DNA of 64,000 nucleotides from Thermoleophilia bacterium (GCA_009694365.1 SHVE01000001.1:1-64000), one strand, 5' to 3'. Positions 33,382-42,426 are shown, counted from the first letter of the stretch. Notes: a model not told the origin generated them from the sequence alone. A program made the numbers and translations.

Positions 33382-34172
33382 GCGGGTAGATCGAACCGTT
33401 CGATCGCGACCGCCCGTCCGGTGGGGTCGGCCTCGATGAACACGCCCTGCACCCGTACGTCGCCCGTGGCGGGTTCGAAACGGGCGGGCATGCCGGTGAG
33501 GAACGTGCGCAGCACTGCCTCACGCTTCACTCCGATGACCGAGTCGTGCGGGCCGGTCATGCCGAGATCGGAGATGTACGCCGTACCCCCTGTGAGCACT
33601 CGCTCATCGGCCGTGGGCACGTGCGTGTGCGTTCCCACCACGGCGGTGACTCGTCCATCGAGGTGATGACCCATGGCCACCTTCTCGCTGGTGGCCTCGG
33701 CATGGATGTCGATGAAGATCAGCGGGGTGTCGCGCCGCATCCGGTCGACGAGGTCATCGACCACGGCGAAGGGACTTTGGGCCGCGTTGATGAATACCGA
33801 TCCAATGAGGTTGATCACTCCCACCCGGAAGCCTCCGCGGGCGTCCACCACGACGGTGCCCGACCCCGGTCCGCGCGTCGTGAGGTTGGCGGGTCGCAGC
33901 ACACGCGGGTCGGTCTCGAGCGTGCTGATGAACTCCGGTCGGCGGAACGTGTGATTGCCACCGGTCAGCACATCGGCGCCGGCGGCGAACAGCGACGTCG
34001 CCTGTGTGGGCGTGGTCCCCGAGCCGGCAGCAGCGTTTTCGGCGTTCACCACGACGATATGCGGCTGGTAGCGGTCTTTGAGGCCGGGGAGTGCGGCCTC
34101 GATAGCCCGCATGCCCACGGCGCCGAAGATGTCACCCACCATGATCGCCCGGACGTTGCGCTCGTTTCGCAC
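33378..34172 (-). CDS. ymdB: YmdB-family metallophosphoesterase (2',3'-cyclic nucleotide phosphodiesterase)
   Basis: The 264-residue protein starts at a GTG next to the stop of the upstream gene. It has the YmdB metal ligands: VGDIFGAVG, NAENAAAG, GGNHTF, IDIHAEATSEK and GTHTHVPTADER. In Bacillus YmdB hydrolyses cyclic nucleotides and affects biofilm/motility decisions. It is often found with rny; here its neighbour is a degenerate M23-like gene instead. The assignment is firm at family level, while the biological role here is open. Confidence 0.92.
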   Translation of the reverse strand: MRNERNVRAIMVGDIFGAVGMRAIEAALPGLKDRYQPHIVVVNAENAAAGSGTTPTQATSLFAAGADVLTGGNHTFRRPEFISTLETDPRVLRPANLTTRGPGSGTVVVDARGGFRVGVINLIGSVFINAAQSPFAVVDDLVDRMRRDTPLIFIDIHAEATSEKVAMGHHLDGRVTAVVGTHTHVPTADERVLTGGTAYISDLGMTGPHDSVIGVKREAVLRTFLTGMPARFEPATGDVRVQGVFIEADPTGRAVAIERFDLPA

Positions 34173-34934
34173 TCAGGTACCCGGCCCGGTGGTCTGTCTA
34201 AGGACCTCCACCTGCACGTTGTTACCGGCGTCGTTGGTGAACTGCGCGATGTCGAACTCCGCCACGCCGGAAAGGTCGCGCACGCGTCCGATGATCGTGC
34301 GCCCGGCACCCACCGCGCTGCCGATGCGGGGCACGAGCCCGTCGGGCGCGGGCTCCACACGAGTCACCCGCACTGCGGCGTCGGGCACACCGCTCGGTGT
34401 GATGATGATCTCGAGTCCTTCCGACCGACCGAAGACACGGTGCGGAACCACGGCGGTGATCACGCCATCCACGGGGCTGTACACGGGCGTGCCCGCGAGC
34501 GCACCGACATCCACCCCGGCGGTTCCCTGCCCGCCTCCGGTGTCCGACGCGACCTCAAATGCGAGTCCGGTCGCGGGGACCATGTTGATCGCGCCGGGCT
34601 CGGCAACGGGGTGGAAGTAGATGGCCGTCACATGCTGCTCGGCGACGGGGAGGACCACCTCGACCTGTCCCGCCCGGCCGATAACCACCCGTTGGGGTGC
34701 CGGTGCTCCGACCACGGAGGAAGGGGGTACCGGCGAGGCCACGGACGCGGCGGGGGCGGCACCCTCGGGCGCACCACGGAAGGCCAACACCACAGCGACG
34801 ATGACCACCACTACGAGCACGGCAGGTCCAACGACCGTGGTGAGGACGCGGCTGCTTCGGTAGCGGTCGGCCTGCCGCCGTACGGCGCGGCGCGACCTCA
34901 GCTCATCGCGGGTGAGAGGCGACATGGACCCCAT
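34173..34934 (-). CDS. membrane-anchored protein with degenerate M23-like domain
   Basis: The 253-residue protein has a basic N-terminus, one helix at about residues 30-52 (VLTTVVGPAVLVVVVIVAVV) and an extracytoplasmic domain. The segment TAGVDVGALAGTPVYSPVDG with VITAVVPHRVFG follows the LytM/M23 core, but the metal-binding HxxxD and HxH residues are absent (TAGVD occupies the place of HxGxD). It is therefore probably a non-catalytic regulator or scaffold of wall hydrolysis, or simply a beta-barrel of similar shape. It is directly upstream of ymdB with no gap. Confidence 0.7.
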   Translation of the reverse strand: MGSMSPLTRDELRSRRAVRRQADRYRSSRVLTTVVGPAVLVVVVIVAVVLAFRGAPEGAAPAASVASPVPPSSVVGAPAPQRVVIGRAGQVEVVLPVAEQHVTAIYFHPVAEPGAINMVPATGLAFEVASDTGGGQGTAGVDVGALAGTPVYSPVDGVITAVVPHRVFGRSEGLEIIITPSGVPDAAVRVTRVEPAPDGLVPRIGSAVGAGRTIIGRVRDLSGVAEFDIAQFTNDAGNNVQVEVLRQTTGPGT

Positions 34935-34984
34935 AAGGCTAGACCAGCCCCGCAGGTGACCGATCCGGTGGGGCTCGCGATACG

Positions 34985-36217
34985 ATGCCGTCCATGATCG
35001 ACCGTCAGGCCACGACGCCGATGTGGGCGTGGATTGCGGCGGCGGCGTCCCTCGTGGTGATCGTCTGGATCACTGGCCAGACGCTGGGACGCGTGCTGTT
35101 CGTGTTCCTCGTATCCATTGTCGTCGCGCTCATCCTGAACCCACTCGTGCGCCTGCTCCGGCGAGCCCGGGTGCCGCGCGGACTCGCGGTGGGAACCGTG
35201 TTTATTGGGTTCCTGGCCGCCATCACGGGCGCGCTCATCCTGCTGGTGCCCGTGATCCAAGGACAGATCACGGCCATCCGGGCCAACCTGCCGCTCTACA
35301 CCGACCAGGCCCAGCGGCAGGTCCAGCATCTGCAGTCGTTCTTCGATAGTAACGGCCTCGACATCAACGTGCAGCAGAAGGCCGACGCCGTCTTGCAGGC
35401 GATCCGCGACTGGGCCGGAGGCATCTCCGGAAACGCGGTGGACTACTCGCTTCGTGGCCTCGGAATTCTCGTCATCACGATCTTCGTCATCGTGGCGGCG
35501 ATCTACATGCTGCTCGACGCCCCGCGCATCGCGGGATTCGCACGCCGGATTGGTGGCCCGTCGGCCGCCCAATTCCTCCGTCGTACCGAGCACAGCCTCG
35601 TGCAGTACGTCAAGGCCCAGACCTTGGTCTCGCTCATCATCGGCGTGAGCGTCGGGCTCACACTCTGGACCCTCGGTGTCACCGGCGTCTTCCCGCCCGG
35701 TGCCACGTATGCCGCCCTGTTCGCGGCGTGGGTCGCCCTGATGGAGTTCATCCCCTATCTCGGACCAATCCTCGGTGCCATCCCACCGGTGCTGCTCGCC
35801 CTCTTCATCTCGCCCTGGACCGCGCTCTGGGTGCTCATCGCATTCGTCGCCATCCATCAGTTCGAGGGGCACGTGGTGGTTCCGCAGATCATGAGCGGCG
35901 CCGTGGGTGTCCACCCGCTCGTGGTCATCTTCGGGGTATTGATCGGCGATGAGCTTTACGGTATCCCCGGAATCATCTTGGCCATCCCGGTCGTGGTCAT
36001 CATCAAGGAGACCGTCGTGTACATGAGCGAGCGCATGGGGTGGTTCGGGATGACGGAGGTCACCGTCGGGGTTCCCCGGATGACGGACCCGGGGGTGACC
36101 GCAGGTTTCGCATCACCACAGCGGCGAATGCCCGCATCACCGGGGGACACCGACACGCTGGATGCTCAAACGGGCATCATCGATCCGCTGCCGTCGCGCC
36201 CGACCGGCGCCGAGTGA
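34985..36217 (+). CDS. AI-2E family (TqsA/PerM-like) transporter
   Basis: The 410-residue membrane protein has about eight helices and the family pattern: VVIVWITGQTLGRVLFVFLV near the N-terminus, a long extracytoplasmic segment (residues about 85-150), LGPILGAIPPVLLALF and the C-terminal HQFEGHVVVPQIMSGAVGVH, which is the most diagnostic motif. Members export autoinducer-2, act as Na+/H+ antiporters or are uncharacterised permeases. The hydrophilic C-terminal tail of about 50 residues is unremarkable. ATG 34985 is used; ATG 34994 is an alternative. Confidence 0.88.
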   Translation: MPSMIDRQATTPMWAWIAAAASLVVIVWITGQTLGRVLFVFLVSIVVALILNPLVRLLRRARVPRGLAVGTVFIGFLAAITGALILLVPVIQGQITAIRANLPLYTDQAQRQVQHLQSFFDSNGLDINVQQKADAVLQAIRDWAGGISGNAVDYSLRGLGILVITIFVIVAAIYMLLDAPRIAGFARRIGGPSAAQFLRRTEHSLVQYVKAQTLVSLIIGVSVGLTLWTLGVTGVFPPGATYAALFAAWVALMEFIPYLGPILGAIPPVLLALFISPWTALWVLIAFVAIHQFEGHVVVPQIMSGAVGVHPLVVIFGVLIGDELYGIPGIILAIPVVVIIKETVVYMSERMGWFGMTEVTVGVPRMTDPGVTAGFASPQRRMPASPGDTDTLDAQTGIIDPLPSRPTGAE

Positions 36218-36224
36218 CGTAGGA

Positions 36225-36950
36225 ATGGCCACCGGCGCTTTGCTTGAGGCACGGGGCATCTCCCGGCGGTTCGGCGCCGTGGAGGCCCTCGCACCCATGG
36301 ACCTCGCCATCGCGGCGGGGGAGTGCATCGCGCTCACGGGACCCAACGGAGCGGGGAAGACGACGCTGCTCTCGCTCCTCGCGGGCGTGGGCGTACCGGA
36401 CCACGGGGAGATCACGTGGGCCGATGGTCGCAGGCGTCGCGTGGGGTGGGTGCCGCAGCGACCGGCGCTGTACCCGCGCCTGTCCACCCGCGAGAACCTG
36501 CGGTTGTTCGCGGCCCTCGAGGGTGCGGAGGACCCCGCGGGAATGGCCGGGGTCCTCATCCACCGCGCCGACCTTGGTGAGGTGGCCGAGCGCCGAGCGA
36601 GCGAGCTCTCCACGGGAACGCTGCAGCGCCTCAACCTCGCCATCGCGCTTGCGGGGTCGCCTCGCCTCCTGTTGCTCGACGAGCCCACGGGTACCCTGAG
36701 CCCCGACCAGCGACACCGGCTCTGGGAGTGGCTCGGTGGGCTCACTGCGGAGGGCGGCATGGCCCTCGTCTTCTCCACGCAGTCGGTGGAGGAGGCGGCG
36801 CGACATGCCGACCGCGTGCTAGTGCTCACGGGGGGGCGCCTGGTCCATGACGGGTCCACCGACGACATGGTGCGTCGTGCCGGACTGGACCCCACCGCCC
36901 CCGGTGCGCATGAGGATGCCTTCATCGCACTCCTTGAGGCGTCGGCATGA
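36225..36950 (+). CDS. ABC transporter ATP-binding protein
   Basis: The start is ATG at 36225 (MATGALLEARGISRRFGAVE), 241 residues, closely preceded by TAGGA. It has Walker A GPNGAGKTTLL, the signature in ASELSTGTLQRLNLAIAL (STG in place of SGG), Walker B LLLLDEPTGTLS and an H-loop region where Ser-Thr-Gln stands in for the usual His (VFSTQSVEEAA). The missing switch histidine is also seen in some exporter ATPases. It pairs with the ABC-2 permease whose start overlaps its stop; together they form an export system of unknown substrate. Confidence 0.9.
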   Translation: MATGALLEARGISRRFGAVEALAPMDLAIAAGECIALTGPNGAGKTTLLSLLAGVGVPDHGEITWADGRRRRVGWVPQRPALYPRLSTRENLRLFAALEGAEDPAGMAGVLIHRADLGEVAERRASELSTGTLQRLNLAIALAGSPRLLLLDEPTGTLSPDQRHRLWEWLGGLTAEGGMALVFSTQSVEEAARHADRVLVLTGGRLVHDGSTDDMVRRAGLDPTAPGAHEDAFIALLEASA

Positions 36951-38299
36951 GGATGCTGCGTGGCGGGTGGCTGCTGCTCGGCAAGGATCTGCGCGTGCTC
37001 GGTCGCAGCCGTGGGTTGCTCGCCATCCTCATCGGGTACCCGATCGTCATCGCCGTCCTTCTCTCGATCGCGCTCTCGGGTGGCGATCGCCGCCCATCGG
37101 TGGCGTTCGTCAATCTCGACGCGACCTCGGGTCGCACGGTGCAGGTGGGCGAGGAGCGTCTGTCGGTCGAGGACTACGCGAAGCGCATCGAGGAGGATGT
37201 CGATCTGGTACGGCTCACCCCGGACCAGGCCGTGAGCGCGCTCGATGACGGCAAGGTGAGCGCCGTTCTCACAATTCCCAAGGGCTTCGTGGCGGATCTC
37301 CAGACCGGTATCCGCTCACCTGTGCTCAAGTTGCGCACCAATCCGCGTTCGCCCATCGAGGCGCAGGCCATCGAACGCAACATGGAGAGCGCCGTCTTCC
37401 GCCTCAACCAGGCGCTGGCCAGCGCCTACGTGGAGCAAGTGCTGAAACTCGTGGACCTCATCCAGAACGGTGGCACGGTGGCGGTGTTTGGCAGGTCCGG
37501 CGATCTCGTGGGCCTCAAGAAGAGCGAGGTCACCCTTCGGCAGGTGCAGGTACAACTGCGTGCGCTCGAGCGTCCGGACCTCGCGAACAAGTTGGAGCCC
37601 CTGCGCAACTACATCAACGGCGTGGGCACCAATCTCGATCTGGCGAAGCCCGCCGCACAAGCCATCGCGAGCCCTATCCGCCTCGATATCCAAGCGGGGC
37701 CGCCCGGCCGCGAGCCCCTCTCGGCGCTCGGCATCGCCGGGGCCCTCGTGGTGGGTCTGGGCCTCGTGGGCGTGCTGCTGGCCGCCGCTCTGCTGTCGGC
37801 CGAGCGGGAGGAGGGCGCCCTGTCACGCCTCGGCCGCGGTCTCGTGAGTCCCGGCACCATCATCGGGCAGAAGGCGCTGTTGGCGGCGGGCGTCTGCACC
37901 ACGATCGGCCTCGCGCTGCTCGGCGTGGTGGCGATGGCTACAACCGTCTCGGTGGGCAGGTGGCTTGTGTGGATCCCCGTGTTGCTGGTGGCCGGGTGCG
38001 CTTTCGGTGGGTTCGGCCTCCTGGTGGGCGCGCTGGCGCGCGAGACCCGTACGGCTCTGCTCGCCGGGCTCATGATCGCCCTTCCGCTGGCGGTCATCTC
38101 GCTGATCCCGGGTAGCGACGTGGGGTACTGGGCCAGCGCAGTGGCGGGCTTCGGGCCGGCTGCGCGCAACTTCCAGTCGCTGCTCGTGGACCCGGAGGTC
38201 CCAAAGTCTCTTTGGTGGGGCGTGGGGCTCCTCGCCCTCATCGCTCTGGCATACGGCGTGGCGGCGCGAATGGTTCTCGCCCGTCGGATGCACTCGTAA
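36947..38299 (+). CDS. ABC-2 type transporter permease
   Basis: The 450-residue permease starts at ATG 36947 in an ATGA overlap with the ATPase gene. It has one N-terminal helix (LLAILIGYPIVIAVLLSIAL), a large extracytoplasmic domain of about 200 residues, then five to six helices including ALVVGLGLVGVLLAAALLSA and a short EREEGALSRL coupling helix typical of ABC-2/NatB permeases. The half with the long external loop is like YhgE/Pip-type exporters. The substrate is unknown; efflux of a lipid, polysaccharide or drug is possible. Confidence 0.88.
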   Translation: MRMLRGGWLLLGKDLRVLGRSRGLLAILIGYPIVIAVLLSIALSGGDRRPSVAFVNLDATSGRTVQVGEERLSVEDYAKRIEEDVDLVRLTPDQAVSALDDGKVSAVLTIPKGFVADLQTGIRSPVLKLRTNPRSPIEAQAIERNMESAVFRLNQALASAYVEQVLKLVDLIQNGGTVAVFGRSGDLVGLKKSEVTLRQVQVQLRALERPDLANKLEPLRNYINGVGTNLDLAKPAAQAIASPIRLDIQAGPPGREPLSALGIAGALVVGLGLVGVLLAAALLSAEREEGALSRLGRGLVSPGTIIGQKALLAAGVCTTIGLALLGVVAMATTVSVGRWLVWIPVLLVAGCAFGGFGLLVGALARETRTALLAGLMIALPLAVISLIPGSDVGYWASAVAGFGPAARNFQSLLVDPEVPKSLWWGVGLLALIALAYGVAARMVLARRMHS

Positions 38300-38334
38300 C
38301 CGCCCGACCCACAGACGGTGTGAACATCTGAGGT

Positions 38335-38386
38335 GACCCTCGGTGTCTGACACTTAACATTTGTTAAGTGTCAGACACCGAGGGTC
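38335..38386. terminator. 25-bp perfect inverted repeat, likely bidirectional terminator
   Basis: The arms at 38335-38359 and 38362-38386 are perfectly complementary over 25 bp with only TT between them, giving an extremely stable hairpin. The centre is AT-rich (TTAACATTTGTTAA) and the arms contain GGTGTCTGACAC, the palindrome also found at 19061-19167. It sits between two convergent genes, and the aat stop codon with its last codons lies in the right arm. T-rich and A-rich tracts at the tip are unusual for this genome. Confidence 0.7.
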
Positions 38387-39023
38387 GTGGGAGCTCTCCG
38401 AGGGCGTGCGCCATACGTCGTTCGAACTCGGCCGCGGGGATCTCGCGCGCACCGAACCGGATGACGTGGGGCGAGGACATCTGCACGTCGATGAGTTCCC
38501 CGCCGCTGGCGTTCGCGATCTCGATGAGCGCCACGATCACCGCGCTACCGGCATCCGGTGCCCGGTGGAACATGCTCTCCGCGCTCATGAACTGCCCGAT
38601 GGTCACCCCGAAGAGGCCACCCACCAGTACGTCGCCGTCCCAGGCCTCGACGCTGTGTGCGAGGCCGACGGCATGCAGCGCGTCGTACCCGTGTGCGAGA
38701 CGCTCGGTGAGCCAGACCCCATCGCGATCCCGGGCGCACTCCCGCACCACCTTCCCGAACGCGGTGTCCACGCGTACCTCGTACCCTCGGCGGCGCAGCA
38801 TGCGGGCCACCGTGCGGGGGGTCCGGGCGTCAGCGGGCAGGATCACGGCGCGTGGATCGCACACGAACCATTCGACCGGGCCGGTGGCACCCTCGGCGTC
38901 CATGGGGAAGGCTCCCGCCCGGTACCCGGCCAGCATGTGCCCGGGCGTGATGCCGGCCGCGAGGAGCGCAGGGTCGTCCGACCCCGTCTGAGCGAGGTCG
39001 CGTGGGTCACGGCCGTACGCCAC
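38364..39023 (-). CDS. aat: leucyl/phenylalanyl-tRNA--protein transferase
   Basis: The start is GTG at 39023 (MAYGRDPRDLAQTGSDDPAL), giving 219 residues; the frame is open 136 codons upstream but that part lies over hemB on the other strand. Family segments are AAGITPGHMLAGYRAGAFPM, VEWFVCDPRAVILP, GVWLTERLAHGYDALHAVGLAHSVEAW and GGLFGVTIGQFMSAESMFH. The enzyme adds Leu or Phe to N-terminal Arg/Lys of proteins, marking them for ClpAP/S degradation. The C-terminal residues SVSDT are encoded by the inverted repeat, so the end is shaped by that element. Confidence 0.92.
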   Translation of the reverse strand: MAYGRDPRDLAQTGSDDPALLAAGITPGHMLAGYRAGAFPMDAEGATGPVEWFVCDPRAVILPADARTPRTVARMLRRRGYEVRVDTAFGKVVRECARDRDGVWLTERLAHGYDALHAVGLAHSVEAWDGDVLVGGLFGVTIGQFMSAESMFHRAPDAGSAVIVALIEIANASGGELIDVQMSSPHVIRFGAREIPAAEFERRMAHALGELPRPSVSDT

Positions 39024-39048
39024 GATACCGACGATACACTCGGGAACA

Positions 39049-40068
39049 GTGCACGAACCGCGTACCCACATCGCCGCCGCCGGGGGGTTCCCGGCGATGC
39101 GCCACCGCCGTCTCCGCCGTTCGGAGGGAATCCGACGGTTGGTACGCGAGGTCGGCCTGCGCCCGTCGCAGTTGATCCTGCCGCTCTTCGCCGTCCACGG
39201 TGAGGGAGTGCACGAGCCGGTGGACTCCCTCCCGGGCGTCGCGCGCATGTCGCCCGACCTCCTTGCCGACGAGGCCCGCCGCGCCCATGCCGCGGGAATC
39301 GGCGGCGTCCTGCTGTTTGGGGTTACGGACCAGACCGACACCCTCGCCACGTCCGCGCACGCTGCGGGTGGTGTGGTGCAGACCGCGGTGCGGGCCATCA
39401 AGACCGCCGTTCCCGATCTTGTCGTAGTCACCGACGTCTGTCTGTGCGCCTACACCGACCACGGCCACTGTGGTCTCCTCGACGACGCCGGTGAGGTCGC
39501 CAACGATCCATCGCTCGACGTACTCGCGCGCGTGGCCGTGAGCCATGCGGATGCCGGGGCTGACATCGTGGCGCCCAGCGACATGATGGACGGGCGCGTG
39601 GCGGCGATCCGATCCGGGCTCGACGTCGCGGGCCACGAGGCCGTGTCCATCATGGCGTACTCGGCCAAGTACGCGTCCGCGTTCTACGGGCCTTTTCGGG
39701 ATGCGGCGGGCTCCGCCCCCGCGCATGGTGACCGCCGCGGATACCAGATGGACCCGCCCAACATCCGCGAGGCGCTGCGCGAGGTCCGCGCCGATGAGGC
39801 CGAGGGTGCCGACATGGTGATGGTCAAGCCCGCCGCCACCTATCTCGACGTGATTCACGCCGTGCGCGGTGCAACCGATCTGCCCGTGGCCGCCTACCAC
39901 GTGAGTGGGGAGTACGCGATGATCAAGGCCGCGGCCGACCGCGGATGGCTCGACGGGCAGAGCGCCATGATGGAGACGCTCACGGCCATCGCCCGAGCGG
40001 GCGCCGACATCATCATCACCTACGCCGCGCTCGACGTTGCTGCATGGCTCCGGGAGGACGAAGTATGA
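39049..40068 (+). CDS. hemB: porphobilinogen synthase (delta-aminolevulinic acid dehydratase)
   Basis: The 339-residue enzyme condenses two 5-aminolevulinates to porphobilinogen. The zinc site is DVCLCAYTDHGHCG with three Cys; the two Schiff-base lysines are in AYSAKYASAFYGPFRDA and MVMVKPAATYLD; YHVSGEYAMIKAAA completes the active site. GTG at 39049 is the likely start. It heads an operon on plus, its promoter shared with the divergent aat gene in a 25-base gap. The following gene overlaps by ATGA. Confidence 0.96.
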   Translation: MHEPRTHIAAAGGFPAMRHRRLRRSEGIRRLVREVGLRPSQLILPLFAVHGEGVHEPVDSLPGVARMSPDLLADEARRAHAAGIGGVLLFGVTDQTDTLATSAHAAGGVVQTAVRAIKTAVPDLVVVTDVCLCAYTDHGHCGLLDDAGEVANDPSLDVLARVAVSHADAGADIVAPSDMMDGRVAAIRSGLDVAGHEAVSIMAYSAKYASAFYGPFRDAAGSAPAHGDRRGYQMDPPNIREALREVRADEAEGADMVMVKPAATYLDVIHAVRGATDLPVAAYHVSGEYAMIKAAADRGWLDGQSAMMETLTAIARAGADIIITYAALDVAAWLREDEV

Positions 40069-41147
40069 GCACTACCGAGGCCACGCCGGTGCGGCACACG
40101 CCCGACGACGTGGACCAGCGACTGCTCAACGCTCTGCAGGCGGGCATCAGTTTTGACCGGCGTCCGTTTCTCCCCATCGCCACGGCCGTGGGCATTGACG
40201 AGGACGAGGTGCTTGCGCGCATGCGCGTGCTGAAGGACGCCAAGATCATCCGGCAGGTCTCCGCCATCTTCGACACTCGCGCCCTCGGTTACGAGAGCAC
40301 TCTGGTGGCCGCCAGTTACCCGGATGACCGTCTGTTCGATGCGGCCGCGATTATCAACGGGCACCCCGGTGTGAGCCACAACTACCGTCGTACCCACGAC
40401 TTCAACATGTGGTTCACGTTGGCCGTGGAGCCCGGCGCCCGTCTGTCGCTCGAGGACACCCTCGCGATTTTGGCCCGTGAGACCGGTGCGACCTCAATGC
40501 GCATCCTCCCCACGCTCACGCTCTACAAGATCAACGTTCAGCTGGACATGACGGGCGTGTCCGGCAACGTCGCCCGCGCGGAGCCGGTGGCACCACCGCG
40601 CCGCGGGGACGGCAAGCCGCCCAGTGACGATGACCGCGCCGCCATCCTCATCCTGCAGAACGACCTGCCCCTCGTCCCCGCGCCGTTTGACGTGTGGGCC
40701 GACGAGGCCGGCATACCGGTCGCCGCCCTCCTCACCGCCGCGCGGGATCTTCAGGACCGCACCCTCATGCGCCGCTTCGCCGCCGTGCTCAACCACCGCA
40801 AGGCGGGCTTCGGTGCCAACGGCATGGCCGTGTGGCGGGTGCCCGTGGACCGAGTGGATGAGTTCGGCAGCCGCATGGCCACGTTCACGTCGGTGAGCCA
40901 CTGCTATCGCCGCCCGGTGTATGACGACTGGCCGTACAACCTCTTCACCATGGTGCACGCACGGTCGAAGGAGGCCTGCGAGGAGACCATCACGGCACTC
41001 GGAGAGGAGGTCGGGCTCGGGGCCGACGACTACGCCGTGCTCTACTCGACGTTCGAGTTCAAGAAGATCCGCCTCCGCTACTACTCGCCCGACTACCGGG
41101 AGTGGGAGGACCTCGCCCGTGCGGGGTCGCCTCTCCCCACGGCCTGA
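40065..41147 (+). CDS. fused siroheme decarboxylase-like protein (AhbA-AhbB / NirDLGH family)
   Basis: The start is ATG at 40065, overlapping the hemB stop, for 360 residues. It is two related halves: each has an Lrp/AsnC-type winged helix (residues about 15-70 and 195-250) and a ligand domain. The first half has SHNYRRTHDFNMWFTL with His105 and Tyr107, and the second SHCYRRPVYDDWPYNLFTMV. These match NirD/L/G/H and AhbA/B, which decarboxylate siroheme in heme d1 synthesis or the siroheme-dependent heme route. A fused pair between hemB and hemL suggests a role in tetrapyrrole synthesis. The alternative is a heme-sensing regulator of the AsnC type. Confidence 0.82.
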   Translation: MSTTEATPVRHTPDDVDQRLLNALQAGISFDRRPFLPIATAVGIDEDEVLARMRVLKDAKIIRQVSAIFDTRALGYESTLVAASYPDDRLFDAAAIINGHPGVSHNYRRTHDFNMWFTLAVEPGARLSLEDTLAILARETGATSMRILPTLTLYKINVQLDMTGVSGNVARAEPVAPPRRGDGKPPSDDDRAAILILQNDLPLVPAPFDVWADEAGIPVAALLTAARDLQDRTLMRRFAAVLNHRKAGFGANGMAVWRVPVDRVDEFGSRMATFTSVSHCYRRPVYDDWPYNLFTMVHARSKEACEETITALGEEVGLGADDYAVLYSTFEFKKIRLRYYSPDYREWEDLARAGSPLPTA

Positions 41148-41151
41148 TCTC

Positions 41152-42426
41152 GTGACGAGTACCCCCGGCGAGCGCCGCAGCACCGCGCTCTTCGCGCGTG
41201 CCCAGACGGTGCTCGTGGGCGGCGTCAACTCACCGGTGCGTGCGATGCGGGGCATCGGTCGTGATCCGCTCTTCATCGATCGGGCGGAGGGCGTGCACGT
41301 GTGGGACGCCGACGGAAATCGGTACATCGACTATCTCGCCTCGTGGGGCCCGGCCATCACCGGGCACGCCGACCCGCTGGTGATCGGTGACGTGCGCGCG
41401 GCGCTCGGCCGGGGAACGTCCTACGGCGCACCCACCGAAGCGGAGGTGGTGTTCGCCGAAGCGATCGTCGCGGCGTTCCCGTCGATCGAGCGGCTCCGCA
41501 TGACGTCATCGGGCAGTGAGGCCGTCATGGGCGCGGTGCGCCTGGCCCGGGCCGCCACGGGCCGTGAGGTCATCGTCAAGACCGAGGGCGGCTACCACGG
41601 CGCCATCGACGGTCTGCTTGCGCAGGCGGGGAGCGGCGCCACCACCCTCGGCGTGCCGACGAGCCCGGGCGTCACGCGAGGTGCGACCGCGGCGACGCGC
41701 CTCGTGCCCTACAACGACCTCCCGGCGGCCGAGGCCGCGCTTCAGGGCGCCGCCGCCATCATCATCGAGCCCGTCGCGGGCAACATGGGTGTGGTGCCCC
41801 CCGCCCCCGGGTATTTGGAGGGCCTTCGCACGGCCTGCGATGCCACCGGGGCCCTGTTGATCCTCGACGAGGTCATCACCGGGTTCCGTGTGGCCCGTGG
41901 CGGCGCGCAGGAGTTGTTCGGTGTGCGTGCCGACCTCACGTGTCTCGGCAAGATCATCGGCGGCGGCCTGCCGGTGGGCGCCTTCGGCGGCCGGGTCGAC
42001 GTGATGCGCGAACTCGCACCCGAGGGCCCCTGTTATCAGGCGGGAACCCTCTCCGGAAATCCGTTGGCGACCGCCGCCGGGCTCGCGGTGATGCGCCGCC
42101 TCGCGGAGCCCGGTACCTACGACCTTCTCGAGCAGAGCGGCGCATTGCTCGAGCAGATCTTCGTCGACAGTGGTGCTCCGGTCATCGTCAACCGGGTGGG
42201 CTCGATGCTCACGCCGTTTTTCACCGCCACGCCCGTCACCGATTATGCGGGTGCGACCGCGTGCGACACGGACCGCTACGGGCGGGTGGCACGCGGGCTA
42301 CTACGCCGGGGCGTGTACCCACCACCGTCGCAGTTCGAGGCGTGGTTCGTCGGTACCCTGCATAGCGCAGATGAGTTCCGCGCCACGGCCGACGCGCTGG
42401 CGGGCGCCCTGGAGGACGCTTCGTGA
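41152..42426 (+). CDS. hemL: glutamate-1-semialdehyde 2,1-aminomutase
   Basis: The start is GTG at 41152 (MTSTPGERRSTALFARAQTV), 424 residues; the frame is open earlier inside the previous gene. It shows VGGVNSPVRAMRGIGRDPLF, the PLP-phosphate GSEAVMGAVRLAR segment, LILDEVITGFRVARGGAQE with the PLP-contacting Asp, and the Schiff-base Lys in LTCLGKIIGGGLPVGAFGG. It converts GSA to 5-aminolevulinate in the C5 pathway. It starts only 4 bases after the Ahb-like gene and its stop overlaps the following gene. Confidence 0.96.
   Translation: MTSTPGERRSTALFARAQTVLVGGVNSPVRAMRGIGRDPLFIDRAEGVHVWDADGNRYIDYLASWGPAITGHADPLVIGDVRAALGRGTSYGAPTEAEVVFAEAIVAAFPSIERLRMTSSGSEAVMGAVRLARAATGREVIVKTEGGYHGAIDGLLAQAGSGATTLGVPTSPGVTRGATAATRLVPYNDLPAAEAALQGAAAIIIEPVAGNMGVVPPAPGYLEGLRTACDATGALLILDEVITGFRVARGGAQELFGVRADLTCLGKIIGGGLPVGAFGGRVDVMRELAPEGPCYQAGTLSGNPLATAAGLAVMRRLAEPGTYDLLEQSGALLEQIFVDSGAPVIVNRVGSMLTPFFTATPVTDYAGATACDTDRYGRVARGLLRRGVYPPPSQFEAWFVGTLHSADEFRATADALAGALEDAS

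Noticed and set aside
33546-34997. Plus-strand frame of 483 codons over ymdB and the M23-like gene
   Set aside because: Antisense to two genes with clear family motifs; translation is His/Gly-rich noise.
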